The notes under the pieces: generated by a model
The model's input: only the letters and a program-made list of their open reading frames with translations
What the model was told of the DNA's origin: nothing
Databases searched by the model: none
Program-made: the position numbers and the translations under genes
Part shown: positions 44,152 to 54,791 of the stretch, one piece after another
How the letters are laid out: every line of letters begins with the position of its first letter
Position numbering within the stretch: the stretch's first letter is position 1
Source of the DNA: Scedosporium boydii
Taxonomy: Eukaryota > Ascomycota > Sordariomycetes > Microascales > Microascaceae
Direction of reading: 5' to 3'
DNA: 64,000 bases
Assembly (NCBI GenBank): GCA_002221725.1
Contig: NJFT01000017.1
Location: 124,001 to 188,000, forward strand

Positions 44152-44746
44152 GTTAGACATGGAAAAAGAATAGATGCATCTCATGAAAATCTTAATTGAT
44201 TGCCTCTATTAGTTATCTAGATTAATAGGGAGCTTGCCATAATAATATGCCTTGTTTAAACGGCTAATGTATTTAATGAGAGTAATTAGGATTAGTCTGC
44301 ACAGCTTGGCGATGTTCCGAGGACCGGGCTCCTAAAGCAACAGCTGCTAGCTTTCCATCAAGGAGAGAATTATATCTCTGGAGGAATGACTTTCCCCTCA
44401 CCGCACTAGGTCTGTAAAGGCTTTCAAAGGTGCCCACAGGGCGGCGGGGAGGTGGGGATCCGGAGCCGAGGCGGTCCGGAACTCCAGGCTTCCGGCTTAT
44501 ACACTACGCAAGGAGGACCAGAGTTGCGGGGTCACGTACACAGGCACGCTATGCAGGGGATTTGATCTACACAAAGCGGGCGGCATGGTAGCAGAGGCAA
44601 CCGAGCCTGAAAACAATTATATGCCCCTCTCCGCGCAATGGAAAACCTTTAACCTCTCAACTCATCCAAAGGGATGAAAACTCGAATCGGCCCCGGTGTT
44701 TTGCTATCCTCAGCACTTGCTCTCAACCGCGCCATCATTGATCGTC
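44152..44746. other. Intergenic, AT-rich then promoter
   Basis: 44160-44300 is AT-rich without ORFs and borders the PKS fragment. The right half is the promoter of the NmrA-like gene and carries paired TCCGGA elements. Confidence 0.55.
44459..44480. promoter_or_regulatory. Paired TCCGGA palindromes, candidate Zn2Cys6 site
   Basis: Two TCCGGA palindromes (44459-44464 and 44475-44480) are separated by 10 bp that include GCCGAGGC. Everted or inverted CGG triplets are the usual targets of fungal Zn2Cys6 factors, one of which is encoded 12 kb to the left. They lie about 270 bp upstream of the NmrA-like ATG. Binding is inferred only. Confidence 0.35.
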
Positions 44747-45946
44747 ATGGTCGTCGTCGCTATTGCTGGAGGTACAGGAGACGTGGGCCGTACGATAGTG
44801 GAAGAAATCTCTCAAGACCCCGTAAACACTGTTTATGTGTTCACCAGGAAGGTAAGGTTTTTTGCTCTTACCGTTAGAGCTCAATCTGAAGATCCACCAG
44901 GCCAAACCAGAATCCACGCCAAAGGTGACCCCAGCAGCTTCCATCATCCTACATGAGGTCAATTACTCAGACGTCTCTGAGCTGTCGGCTGTCTTGGTGA
45001 GACTTCAGGTCGATACCGTGATTTCAGCCCTAAACTTGCACTGGCCTGGGGCTTCTGATGCGCAGATCAACCTCATTCGCGCTGCTGCTGGGGCTAGGGT
45101 TGTAAAGAGATTCATCCCGAGCGAATACAATATCGACTGGAACTGTCCAGAGGAGTAAGTGTCCTACACGAAGACGGATGCCGGAGCCCGCTGCTGACAG
45201 AATACATCCTATAGGAAGATGCCATACCCGCCCCGCGTGCTTTACATTGAGGCGGCGGAGGAGCTAAAGCGTCACCCAAGGCTCGCCTTTACACTCATCA
45301 GGAACGGCTTCTTTATGGACTACTTGGGTTTGCCCTTTGCCGAGACGCATCTGCACCCCCTGTATTTTATTCTAGATCTAGTAGGCCTCCAAGCTGCGCT
45401 TCCGGGTGATGGGACAGCCCATGCCGTATTCACGCATACACGTGATGTAGGTAAGTATATCGCTGAACTGCTCAAGTTGCCGGGTGAGCAATGGCCTAGG
45501 GAGTGCGCAATCAAGGGAGAACGAATCCTTCTCAAGGACGTGGTTAGCGTAGCGGAGAGAGTTACCGGTGAGTCTGCTTCTGCTTACTCTTTTGACCATT
45601 CCCCGTCTTTGTGTCAGGAGCTCTTTCTCTTCTCTTTCTTCGCTTCTTGACGCCTCTAATATGAGATCAACCTGTAGGCAAGTCCTTTCAAGTGTCCCAC
45701 GACTCGATCGAACAGCTGAGAAATGGCATTACTACCGAGCTCCCGTCAAACAGGGCATGCTATGGCTACTTCCCCGGCGGTAAGGAGGAGCTGGACGCCA
45801 TTGTTTGTACACATATGCTAGGGATGGCGTTTGGGGTATTTGACATTCCAGGCGTCTCACTAAATGAATTGTTCCCTCATGTTCAAGAAATTCGGCTGGA
45901 GGCATTTCTACAAGAATGCTGGGGAAAGACCTCTCATGTCGAGTAG
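44747..45946 (+). CDS. NmrA/isoflavone-reductase-like NAD(P)H oxidoreductase
   Basis: The model is join(44747..44851,44901..45154,45215..45567,45678..45946), 326 aa, in phase. The N-terminus MVVVAIAGGTGDVGRTIVEE holds the GGTGxxG cofactor loop. VDTVISALN and VKRFIPSEYNIDW are characteristic of fungal isoflavone-reductase/NmrA family members (FxPSxxG-like block with the proline-serine-glu turn). RLAFTLIRNGFFMDYLG and AVFTHTRDVGKYIAELL match the substrate-binding half. Such proteins are either reductases in aromatic or polyketide pathways or redox sensors. Neighbouring monooxygenase, NTF2-like and P450 genes favour a biosynthetic role. Confidence 0.88.
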
Positions 45947-46619
45947 TATATAATCGCCAATCATAAAGAGACATACCCTGCCCCAACCTTATTCAGTAAC
46001 TTTCCTTCTTTTACAGTTGCTTCCGAAACATTCTACGCTGTTATACCACACATTAAATATTTAGAGGCCCACCATTCAATCCAATCCGTACGGCCATCTG
46101 AAGCTTCTGACAAGGTCTGCTTGATCTATCCCAGGGCCTCACTGCTGTCTCTCCTGGACCCCGCACCATCGCCGACGTCAACGCCACGCCCCTAGTTCCT
46201 CCGCGCATCCTTGGTGTGGAGAATGGGGGCTAAATTTTCCTTGAACCCGAAGATGGCTTGGCCTTCTAAGGTTACGGATTTGGAGCACCGAAATCCATTG
46301 CGGAGAACTCGTCTTCCGGACTGGTATGATGGGGAATGCTGATGGTCTCACTTGTCTACCTGCGCAATCGTCGGTTTTCGGGTCTCCGGACGACGAAGAG
46401 GGGGAATCAGGGGTTCGAGAGTGGAAACCCGAGCCCGAGGGCGGAAATCCAACTCCGAGAGGATGTTATCGGATAACCAACAGGTAGATAAGCCTGACCC
46501 AAGGATTCAACGACGCGACAATGCTCATCCACCAGCTCCCTCACTCATTCTCAACGCGCCAACAACGACCAATCAACCATCAACATTACGTTCTCTTCAT
46601 CCTACTCTCCGGAAACGAA
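45947..46619. other. Intergenic, no gene seen
   Basis: 3' flank of the NmrA-like gene and promoter of the small NTF2-like gene. No exon or repeat is seen. Confidence 0.6.
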
Positions 46620-47054
46620 ATGGCCGACACGTTCGCATACCTACACGGCAAACTCGATGGCTTTCACGATGCCATATCGAATCTCTCCGAAAACCCCTCG
46701 CAGGATGCACTAGAGAAGTTCGCTTCTTATCTCAGTCCCGACGGGGAATTCTATTTCGGTGGTATGAATGTTCCACCTGCTCGAAAACGAAACGAGGCTA
46801 TAGATGGAATGAAACAACTTCTCAAATATTGGCGGCTCAAAGAACGACGAGTCAGAGTCAGGGCTATCACACGGGATGGAAAATCGGCAATTGCTGAGAT
46901 GGACAACGTGCTGGAGATTCTCGGCGAACGTCTAGAGTTTAAGGAAATCGAAGTTGCAGATTTCAATGACGATGGATTGATTGTGGGTTTTAGGATTTAC
47001 TGCGATAACAAGCCTCTTGAGGAGATTCTCACGAAGCATGGAAGGACCCCATAG
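46620..47054 (+). CDS. SnoaL/NTF2-like small protein
   Basis: An intronless 144-aa protein starting at ATG 46620 (MADTFAYLHGKLDGFHDAIS). The pattern of N-terminal helices, then EKFASYLSPDGEFYFGG, then a helix (RNEAIDGMKQLLKYW) and beta strands (RVRVRAITRDGKSAIAEMDN, RLEFKEIEVADFNDDGLIVG) with final RIYCDNKPLEEIL fits the NTF2/SnoaL cone fold. Members act as small cyclases, dehydratases or isomerases in polyketide pathways, or are stress proteins of unknown role. A specific activity cannot be assigned. Its neighbours make a tailoring role plausible. Confidence 0.75.
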   Translation: MADTFAYLHGKLDGFHDAISNLSENPSQDALEKFASYLSPDGEFYFGGMNVPPARKRNEAIDGMKQLLKYWRLKERRVRVRAITRDGKSAIAEMDNVLEILGERLEFKEIEVADFNDDGLIVGFRIYCDNKPLEEILTKHGRTP

Positions 47055-47587
47055 ACGTGATGTGCGCTATGGAGTCGGTTTCAAGATGGTCCGAAGCGAA
47101 GATTTAAATAAACAAGAGAGTTATGGCAGTGAACGCGCAATAAGAACTGCAGTGAGATATTGATCTGTGATTCGGGCAAGTGGTCGCACACGACTGTACA
47201 GAAGCACGATTACCATGATGAAGACGAAAGTAGTTAAATCGGGGAGTACAAGAGCCATAGTTAACCACAGGTAACAAGATGGATTCGCTATGTCTTGCAT
47301 GAAGTTGGACTTAGGTGAATTGGCTACACGGTTAAAAATGTATCCCCCAGTATTGCTGCTACGCGCCTTGCTGTAAGACCAGCCGACATCAACAATAACA
47401 AGACTCATGATACGGCACCGGCGTACTAACCCCACAGGCACGTTCTAAGTGTTTCGAAACATAAGATAAACATAGGATCTTAACTAACATAGGATCTCAA
47501 CTAACTAGGAGACACACGGTCAATTTTGTTCCTAAAAACTACAATGAGCGACACATCTGTTGTATCCACCAAACACCCCCTGATCCC
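47055..47587. other. Intergenic between convergent genes
   Basis: 3' flanks of the NTF2-like gene and the leftward P450. No gene or repeat is seen. Confidence 0.6.
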
Positions 47588-49454
47588 TTACGATGCCTCA
47601 ACTTCCGAGTTGCTACTTCTGGGGCGGTCTAGACGTTCGCTGACACGAACATCCATATCATCTTGTAAGAAGAGGTTGACGTTGAAGGTCTTGATCGGCT
47701 TGTATGGGTGCATGACCTGAATGTCAAAGTTTCGCAACAGCTGCCACGATGAGGTTAGCATAATGTGAAAATAGTTGTGCCTATAAAGCGGAAATTACCT
47801 CGACGAAGACCTTGTGAAGTTCCATCATGGAGATGGGTCGGCCCATGCATTGCCAGCGACCATACCCGAATACCAAGTCAACCGTAGACCGCATACGGCC
47901 CCGAGTTGCAGCATCGACCTCAATAAAGCGGTCTGGCCTAAACATCTCGGCATCGTCACCAAAGACAGACTTGTCTCGCATCGCTTGCCAGGCGTTCTGG
48001 CCTATGAACGTGCCACCGGGAATCTTTCGTCCGTCAGAGTATTGGAAACCCTCAGGCGGCACGAGCTTCATGAGCAGGCCGCTAAAAGGTGGGTGAATTC
48101 GGAGACCTTCGTAGACGACAGCCTATCTGATGATTAGCAAGCAGCTCTGAAGCGATCGCAAGTAAAAATGGCAGACTTACAGAAACGTAGGGAAGCTCCT
48201 TGGCCTCGCTGAATTTGATAGGCGTGGATATTTGCCCTTTCGCAATAGCATTGTCGATCTCCAACCTTAGTTTGCGATGCACTTCAGGTGCCGTAATGAT
48301 ATGTAAAAGGGTTGAACGGATTGCTGTGGCGGTGGTTTCAGTGCCAGCCGTCAGTTGCACCGGCACCTGCAGCTCGCACATGCGTTGCGAGAAACCCCGG
48401 TTCATGAAACTTTCCTGGTATCAGTGGTGTTAGCGATTAAACACAGGGGAGATATGCATGGTGGTGACAAACAAGCATGTCACCGTGCTGGTCCAATTTT
48501 TGGTTCTTGGCTGGGGTGCCGACTTCTTTGAAGCGATCTGCGACGATGCGCTCGGAAAGCCTATGTAAATGACTCGAGTCAGCGAGGGCACCGGATAGAC
48601 GTACCACAAGTTGCGGGTGACGCTACTTACGCGTTGAACTTGCCAATTTCCCTGGCCAGCGGGTAGGCGAGGGTGTAAAAAATGAGCGCCCACGAGAGCA
48701 GGAATTGCGTAAAGGGAACATTCGCGGTGATCTCTCCCCATACCACAATCTTCTCGACAGTGCTCAAGGTTTCGTGCTGGTCCGAATCCGAGTCAAGGCA
48801 CCCGAATGGCTTGCCAAAGCAGATCTGGGTCATGGTGTCGACGGTAAAGTATTGGGATAACTTGACAAACTCCAGAGGCCGTGTCTTTTCCTTTGTGGAG
48901 ATGTACTTGCTGCGGATTAAGGCAACGAGTTTTACCAACTGAGAGTCAATATCTCCCTCAAGAGACCTGTTGTCTCGGCCACTGTATCCAGGGATCAAAT
49001 CGTGGCGAAGCTTGTCGTGCGTGGCCGTGTCCACCACGTTGAGGATTGTGTCGTCTACGGGGTGAACTCGCCCGCTGTTGTACCAGTTGGAACGAGCCCA
49101 GTTGGATCTCGCAGAGCCCATGGCCCTAATGAGTTCGGGGTCATCCGTCATAAGCTCGTTGGGGCCAATACGGACCAGACGGCCATACTTTCGATGGACA
49201 TCCATCAATGTCTCAAACGACCGGCCCGAGATCGAGATCTTCGCCAAGTAGAAGTAACTGAAAGCCGAAGAGAAGGGGCCCTTGAAATGCCGGAGGCGGC
49301 TCCATGATGCCATGGTAGAAATAATGAAGTAGAGGGTGCCCAGAATCGCTAAAAGCCCAGCCAGTAAGCCGGCTTGCTGGGCAGGTGGGAGACCCCAGAT
49401 GACATCCAGGTCTCCAGCGCGAAGCTGCGAGGCGATTGTTGCAAACACTCCCAT
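47588..49454 (-). CDS. Cytochrome P450 monooxygenase (pisatin-demethylase-like group)
   Basis: The model is complement(join(47588..47740,47799..48122,48181..48414,48473..48560,48631..49454)), 540 aa, in phase. An N-terminal anchor (QAGLLAGLLAILGTLYFIIST, about 25-45) is followed by a WSRLRHFKGP hinge. The I-helix oxygen-activation motif is AGTETT in QLTAGTETTATAIR, the K-helix is YEGLR, the PERF-equivalent is FRPDRF, and the haem loop FGYGRWQCMG has its cysteine near residue 474. The shape resembles fungal P450s annotated as pisatin demethylase-like, common in polyketide and terpene clusters. It is divergent from the permease at 50098. Substrate unknown. Confidence 0.92.
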
Positions 49455-50097
49455 ATTTCAAGGCACGGCTCTCGATTGTTTTAACGCGTGTTGAGGTGTA
49501 CGATAAACGGTAGCTGAACCAATGCTAAGAGCATAACCGCGGAACCACTCATACGTTTCGGTTTTTATAAATTTCAGGTTCCTGCCCCGCAGGCAGCGGA
49601 CTAACACAGGCAATAGTTGTACGATACGGGCCATCGGCCGCGGCGGCTTCCGAAACTCCTGTCGGGCCTGGGCGTCCAGTGATTCTTGTGTGGAAGAAAC
49701 TGTAACATGGGAAAGGCCGCTCACAGATAAAGCTCAAACATACGGATTGGCTATCGTCCGGCGAGCTTCCAGTTCAGCGAGGACTCCGGAATCCGTTACT
49801 TCCGAGAATGTGAGTCCAAACGTAGAACCGGAATCCCGCAACTCCTATCGCGTGCACAAGACCAAGTGTAGATAAGCTACAATTCCCATTTGAGAAGTGC
49901 TTTCGGTCGCGCACATCCAAATGGCAGATGCGCTCGGGACTTGCGCGCCGAAGGAGCGACTGTTTTTACAAGTTTAAGGTAGTGTTGACTTTTGCTATAA
50001 AGAACGTGCCGACCATCCAATTGCGTAGTATACAAGACATTAATTATTGTAAACCCTCCATTTCATTCCCATCTCCGGTTTGACACTCTGTTCAAGT
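49455..50097. other. Divergent promoter region
   Basis: About 640 bp between the leftward P450 and the rightward permease; probably both promoters. No gene seen. Confidence 0.6.
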
Positions 50098-51997
50098 ATG
50101 GCTGTTTCAAGCGGAGACGTGGCGCCCAAATGTGAGGATGCATTCGCTGGTACTGTTCTCACCCCACGATCGTCCATCTCTGCTCTGTCAATCTCTGTTC
50201 TAACCATGACCAGCCCCGACACAATTTAACGACGAGGAAAGCTCGGTGGACGAAGGCATCATTTTCCACGTCAACGAATGCTCTGGAAAGCTCAAGAGAG
50301 ACTTAGGATGGATAGGTATCCTCTCCGCCGCGTATAATGTTAGTAACAGTTGGCTCGTGATTGCCGCCACTATGGTAATATCTCTTGGATACGGACCGAT
50401 GAATACAATCTGGGGAATCATTGTGATTGCCCACATTTACACATGCATCGCCTTGTCTTTGGCAGAGCTTGTTTCGGCCTATCCCACGGTTGGCGGCCAG
50501 TACCACTGGACATCGATCCTTGCGCCTCCAAGCATGCGGAACCTGCTGGTGAGTATTCTTAACAAACGGCTCCTTCGCTAAGGTCACTGATATTTTAGCA
50601 GAGTTACTGCTGTGGCTTCTTGAACTGGTTCGCTTGGTTGACAATGTCTGCGGCGAGCTCCGGGGCTGTCCCGGCGTGCGTATTTGCACTGATCATCTAC
50701 GCAAACCCCAGCTTTGAGCCCCAGAATTGGCAAACTTTTTTGATTTACCAAGCTGTCGTCGTCTTCAGCTTTGTTTTTAACGTCTTTGGGAAGAAAATCA
50801 TGCAACAATTTTATTCACTGGGCTGTGAGTTCTTGCGCAACTGGCATCCACAAGACCGCGAGCTGCCGCGTTTTATCACTGAACTCGACCGAGGGCGAGA
50901 TGAGCTGACATGTGAACTGTCTAGTCCTTCTTAGCCTGGCGGCTTTCTTGGTCTTCACGGCGACAATTCTGGCTATGCAGCCCCAAAAACAATCCTCGGA
51001 CATTATCTGGACGTCCTACACAGAAGTATCTGGCTGGTCTGCCGGAGTCCAGTTCTTGATCGTGTTATCAGCTCCCGCTATCGCATTCTGCCCTATAGAC
51101 GGAGCTGTCCACCTAGTCGAGGAAGTCAAGAGTGCATCAAGAGTTGTGCCGTACACTTTGATGACGTCCCTAGTCGTCTCCTTTGTCACTTCACTTGCTT
51201 TCGCTCTAGCCTCACTCTACTGTGTCACCGACTTCGATGCCTTCTTTGTCGCACCTTCGCACTTTCCACTCTACGAGATCTGGAGACAAGCAACATCAAC
51301 AACTATAGTGCCGCTTATATTCACCATTGTAACCATGCTACTTCTACCAGTTGGCAGTGTAGCTTGTTTCCAAGTCTCCTCAATGCTAACCCTTAGCCTG
51401 GGAAGAGACAATGGTTTACTATTTAGCTCCCATCTTGCCAAAGTCAATACCAACTTAAACACGCCTGTATGGGCCGCAGCGACTAATTGGGGTATTTTGA
51501 CATGTATCGGTTGTCTTTTTTTGTTTTCCACTTTTGGTGAGTGTTCTCATAAATGTTCAAGCCCGTGGGACCCTTCACTAACACCGTCTGAAGCGTTCAA
51601 CTCGCTCGTGGGTGCTGCTGTCGTTTTGCAGCAGATCACGGTCTTTTTCCCCACGGCATTGCTTCTGTACCACCGACGTTCTGAAAAAGTGCTCCCATCA
51701 ACACGAGCCTTTCGTCTCCCACAATGGCTCGGCTATACTGCCAACGTTGTCTCTGCTGCCTTCACGGTGATCACATCTACATTCTTCTTGTTTCCCTCTT
51801 CGACAACTGTTAATGACGAGACTATGAGTATGCCTCAGATAAAACGAATGTGTCACTGCAAGGGGCTAACACACCAATGATTGATAGATTATGCTGTTGT
51901 AGTTAGCTTGGGGTCACTTGCTGTTGGGCTGGTAAACTACTTTGTTTATGCTAGGAAGCGCTATTCTGGACCCAGTTTGATTGAATTCAACTACTGA
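50098..51997 (+). CDS. APC-family amino acid/choline/GABA-type permease
   Basis: The model is join(50098..50149,50214..50548,50599..50824,50925..51536,51594..51837 less ten: exon 5 ends 51827,51888..51997), six exons, 522 aa, in phase. The first helix region KRDLGWIGILSAAYNVSNSW, then the loop ELVSAYPTVGGQYHWTSILAPPSMR, is typical of fungal choline/GABA permeases of the APC superfamily, with about 12 membrane segments following. Intron 4 (51537-51593) is 57 bp long, stop-free and a multiple of three, so reading through it keeps the frame; homology-like continuity (TFAFNSLVGAAVVLQQI) says it is spliced. Acceptor of intron 2 may be 50599 or three bases later. Likely a plasma-membrane or vacuolar importer of amino acids or amines. 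Confidence 0.88.
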
Positions 51998-52251
51998 ACT
52001 CTGGTGGAGGGGTTTCGACGATTGGGCTAACTCACTCTATAGGCAAGGGCCTCGATTCGCGCTGCATTGCTTCCTTCATCCTGATCAAGGGGCACTTCAA
52101 ATAGCTCGAAATTTTAGGATGACAGGTTCTTGCTGATAGCTCGAGGTGGTTCGTGATAGCTGAATTAGTTGCTCGATATTAGCGGGCCTCTATGTAGGAT
52201 TGTATGGACTGAAAAATTGCCCCTGGTCTGAGGGGCCATTTTATAAGCTCA

Positions 52252-52254
<3 letters not shown>

Positions 52255-52283
<29 letters not shown>
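52255..52283. repeat. T29 homopolymer
   Basis: Twenty-nine consecutive T close to dispersed repeat B copy 2. Same length as the run at 4066. Copy 1 of repeat B has no such run next to it. Confidence 0.9.
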
Positions 52284-52286
<3 letters not shown>

Positions 52287-52350
52287 TTTTATTTTCATTT
52301 CTTTCTCTCAATTTTTTCGTAGGCAAGACGAGCAAATCCTACGGCTTAAT

Positions 52351-52580
52351 CGCAACTGTTAAGCCCTGTAGAAACATTATTTCGCAGGCCCTGAGTCCAA
52401 TCATGCATCTGGTGAGGTCAAGTGAGATTTCGATCCTGGAGGATTATGAATAAGCAAGCTTGAGAATTATATTGGTTCAGAGAGCGCGGCGAAGCATTAT
52501 TCGACCAATTCGACCAAGTATGGGGGGCGTGCGCCTCGTTTTTCGATTTGCAGCAAGTGCGGCGGTGTTTGATGCAGGCT
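52351..52580 (+). repeat. Dispersed repeat B, copy 2 (~230 bp)
   Basis: Same-orientation partner of 32115-32330. CATGCATCTGGTGAGGT and GAGATTTCGATCCTG are conserved, as is GCGCCTCGTTTT near the right end. A short internal insertion with a duplicated CGACCAATT-like segment distinguishes it. It ends 180 bp upstream of the ATG at 52760. Confidence 0.85.
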
Positions 52581-52759
52581 CCCTCTCAGGAGCATCCGTG
52601 GCGCTTAGGCGTGGTTGGGTAGATTTATTCTCCATGCTTCCCTCCCCTTTAACTCCGCATGGCGCACACAAATCTGAACGATTCATAATTATCTCTTGTC
52701 GTTCTATCGACGACGCCGACGAAAAAGAAAGCCCCCGCTTCTTGCACTTCAAAGGGGAC

Positions 52760-53521
52760 ATGGAAGAGGAAAATGTCGAAACGACGAATCCAATCGAACT
52801 GGGGACGGTCGAGGCGGGGCGGAGGCACATTTTCTATGTGAACGACAAAGGCGAGAGATTGAATATGACAGCGATCCATCGAATGAACATGCACTACATA
52901 CGGAAGCGCATCATCGACGAGACTGCCACCATCCTCAAAAAAGGAGAAATGGACGACGAAAACTCCAAAGCTTTATCGTCGCTTATTCAGGAATATTGTT
53001 CGTTTTCTTTTAACCCAATTTCCCCGAGGCGAAAGTCCTGACATCGAATCACAGGTACGGCGGTCAGAGAGCGTGAATTTATGCGAGATCTAGCATATCG
53101 CGATTGGGATACCTGCCCTTTCCATCTCAAGTCGGAACGGCCCATGGAGCGCGACCTGCTCAACTATCTCAAGGCAAGCGGCGTCCAGCCTGAGAGGGTG
53201 GTTCCCTGGTATGAGGGCGAGTTGCATCCCGTTCTTCCAGGAGGCCCGTGGGACTATCCATCCGCTTCAAAAACCAGAACACAGCGATATGCATTGGCAA
53301 TCCTCGGCGTTCTTATTCTCAATGTGCCGATGATCCTCATGGTGTTAGTGCCAAGTACTGCGATGAGCTTGGCAACTGTCGTCGTCTGCACCATGGTTTT
53401 CGCCATCGCGACAGCGTACTTTTCTCCTACAAAACTGCCTATTGAGCTGCTAGCTGCGACGGCTGCGTACGCAGCAGTATTAGTTGTGTTTGTCGGGGGA
53501 ACTACCCAGTCGGCGAAGTAA
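52760..53521 (+). CDS. DUF6594-like fungal membrane protein
   Basis: The model is join(52760..52997,53055..53521), 234 aa; the phase-1 intron joins EY to CTAVRERE. The N-terminal half is helical and charged (LNMTAIHRMNMHYIRKRIID, LSSLIQEY). The C-terminus has three closely packed membrane helices: YALAILGVLILNVPMILMVL, LATVVVCTMVFAIATAYF, and LLAATAAYAAVLVVFVGG. That ending, ATAAYAAVLVVFVG, is the signature I associate with the fungal DUF6594 family of unknown function, often found in multiple copies and near heterokaryon-incompatibility or effector-like loci. An upstream in-frame ATG-less extension exists but overlaps repeat B. Function unknown. Confidence 0.8.
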
Positions 53522-54791
53522 GCCGACGTTAAAGCCAGACTTGGGATCCTGCGTTTGAAGATGGAGAGGGGATCAAGGAGGGACATCTGAATATCCGAGC
53601 CCTTATCGATGGACAACGGATGAGCTGCGGCCTCATTAGACCATCCGTTGTCCTAACCGTTCGACCTGGTCGTTGGAGGTGACCTTTTTCATTTATTGAT
53701 GAGCGCCGATATGGTATGTTCGTCGTCCAGGACTACAGAGGCGCGACCAACCAGCTCTTGGACAGTTTGGGAAGCGACAGCAGCGCAACAAGTATCATGA
53801 CGATGACCAAATCATACTAGATGTGTTCAGGTAGGACGCTGTCGCTACACTTTTGCCGAGGTAGATTACACATGAAATACTTCACGGTCATAGTGGTGCC
53901 ATTCTGCATGTGGTGGTACGTAGCTCCAACAGGGGTTGTGCCCCAGATCAGTGCAAGCAAGTTTACTTCCGATGAGGAGTACGCAATGATAAGCTTGCCT
54001 AACGGTTTAGCATAACGAGGCTAGGACTACCATCTAATATCAGACGGGGCAAGCCCCTACGAGATTTGATAGAAAAGGAATAGGTTCTCTATATCAAGAA
54101 GTACGGGTGCGCCTCCTCCCTCCTCAAGCTGTTATGCCATGCCGAACTGGACCATTGAGTCGTCTCTGTTCAATGGGAGCTCGAAAGTGGAAATAATAGT
54201 TAGAGTGCTATCGATAGTCCTTCTATTCATTTCTAATGATAACCATCACTCCGGTTGTCGGGGATCTCCAACCGCGCAGGCAAGTCCGATTAACCGCTTG
54301 TTAGATGTCTCCCGTCTCCGTGCTCATAACTCCCGTAGAAAATGTGTGACCCAGAATAGACTTTGTTTGAATTCTTTGATATCTCTACCGAGCTCGAGTG
54401 TGATGACGACGAGCGCAGACGAATCCAATGACTGCCTGGGAGTCACTCAGTCCAGTATTCCGGGTTATCTGCATCGTTTGCGTAACGAATTGAACGAACG
54501 CACCACCATTGGCTGAGGACGTCCGACAGCGCTTTTGCAAAAGTTCTCGACTAACCTCAACTTAGGCATCCAGATTAACCCATCTCTGATTGGCACACTG
54601 TTTCTGGAAGGTGGGATGCGGAACCAGCAAAATTGCACGCTATCGTATTCAAATCGTATTCTCGGGTCTGGGGTTTGTGGGGCTCTAAAGCGCCTATAAC
54701 TTCATCGGACATCCGCCACTGTCAATTCCACTTATTCTGCGAAACGTTGATTGTTACCTTGCGCCTAGCCTCCCAAGATTGAAAGGTAACC
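53522..54791. other. Intergenic, no gene seen
   Basis: About 1.3 kb with short ORFs that do not look like proteins. It contains the promoter of the ABC transporter. Confidence 0.55.

Larger units (their letters stand above)
51998..52759. other. Intergenic with T29 run and dispersed-repeat copy
   Basis: Contains a T29 run (52255-52283) followed 67 bp later by copy 2 of dispersed repeat B (52351-52580), then the start region of the DUF6594-like gene. Confidence 0.65.

Noticed and set aside
52460..52759. N-terminal extension of the DUF6594-like ORF
   Set aside because: It runs into dispersed repeat B and has no protein-like composition.
53821..54015. 64-codon ORF with hydrophobic stretch
   Set aside because: Short, no recognisable family and no splice-compatible continuation.
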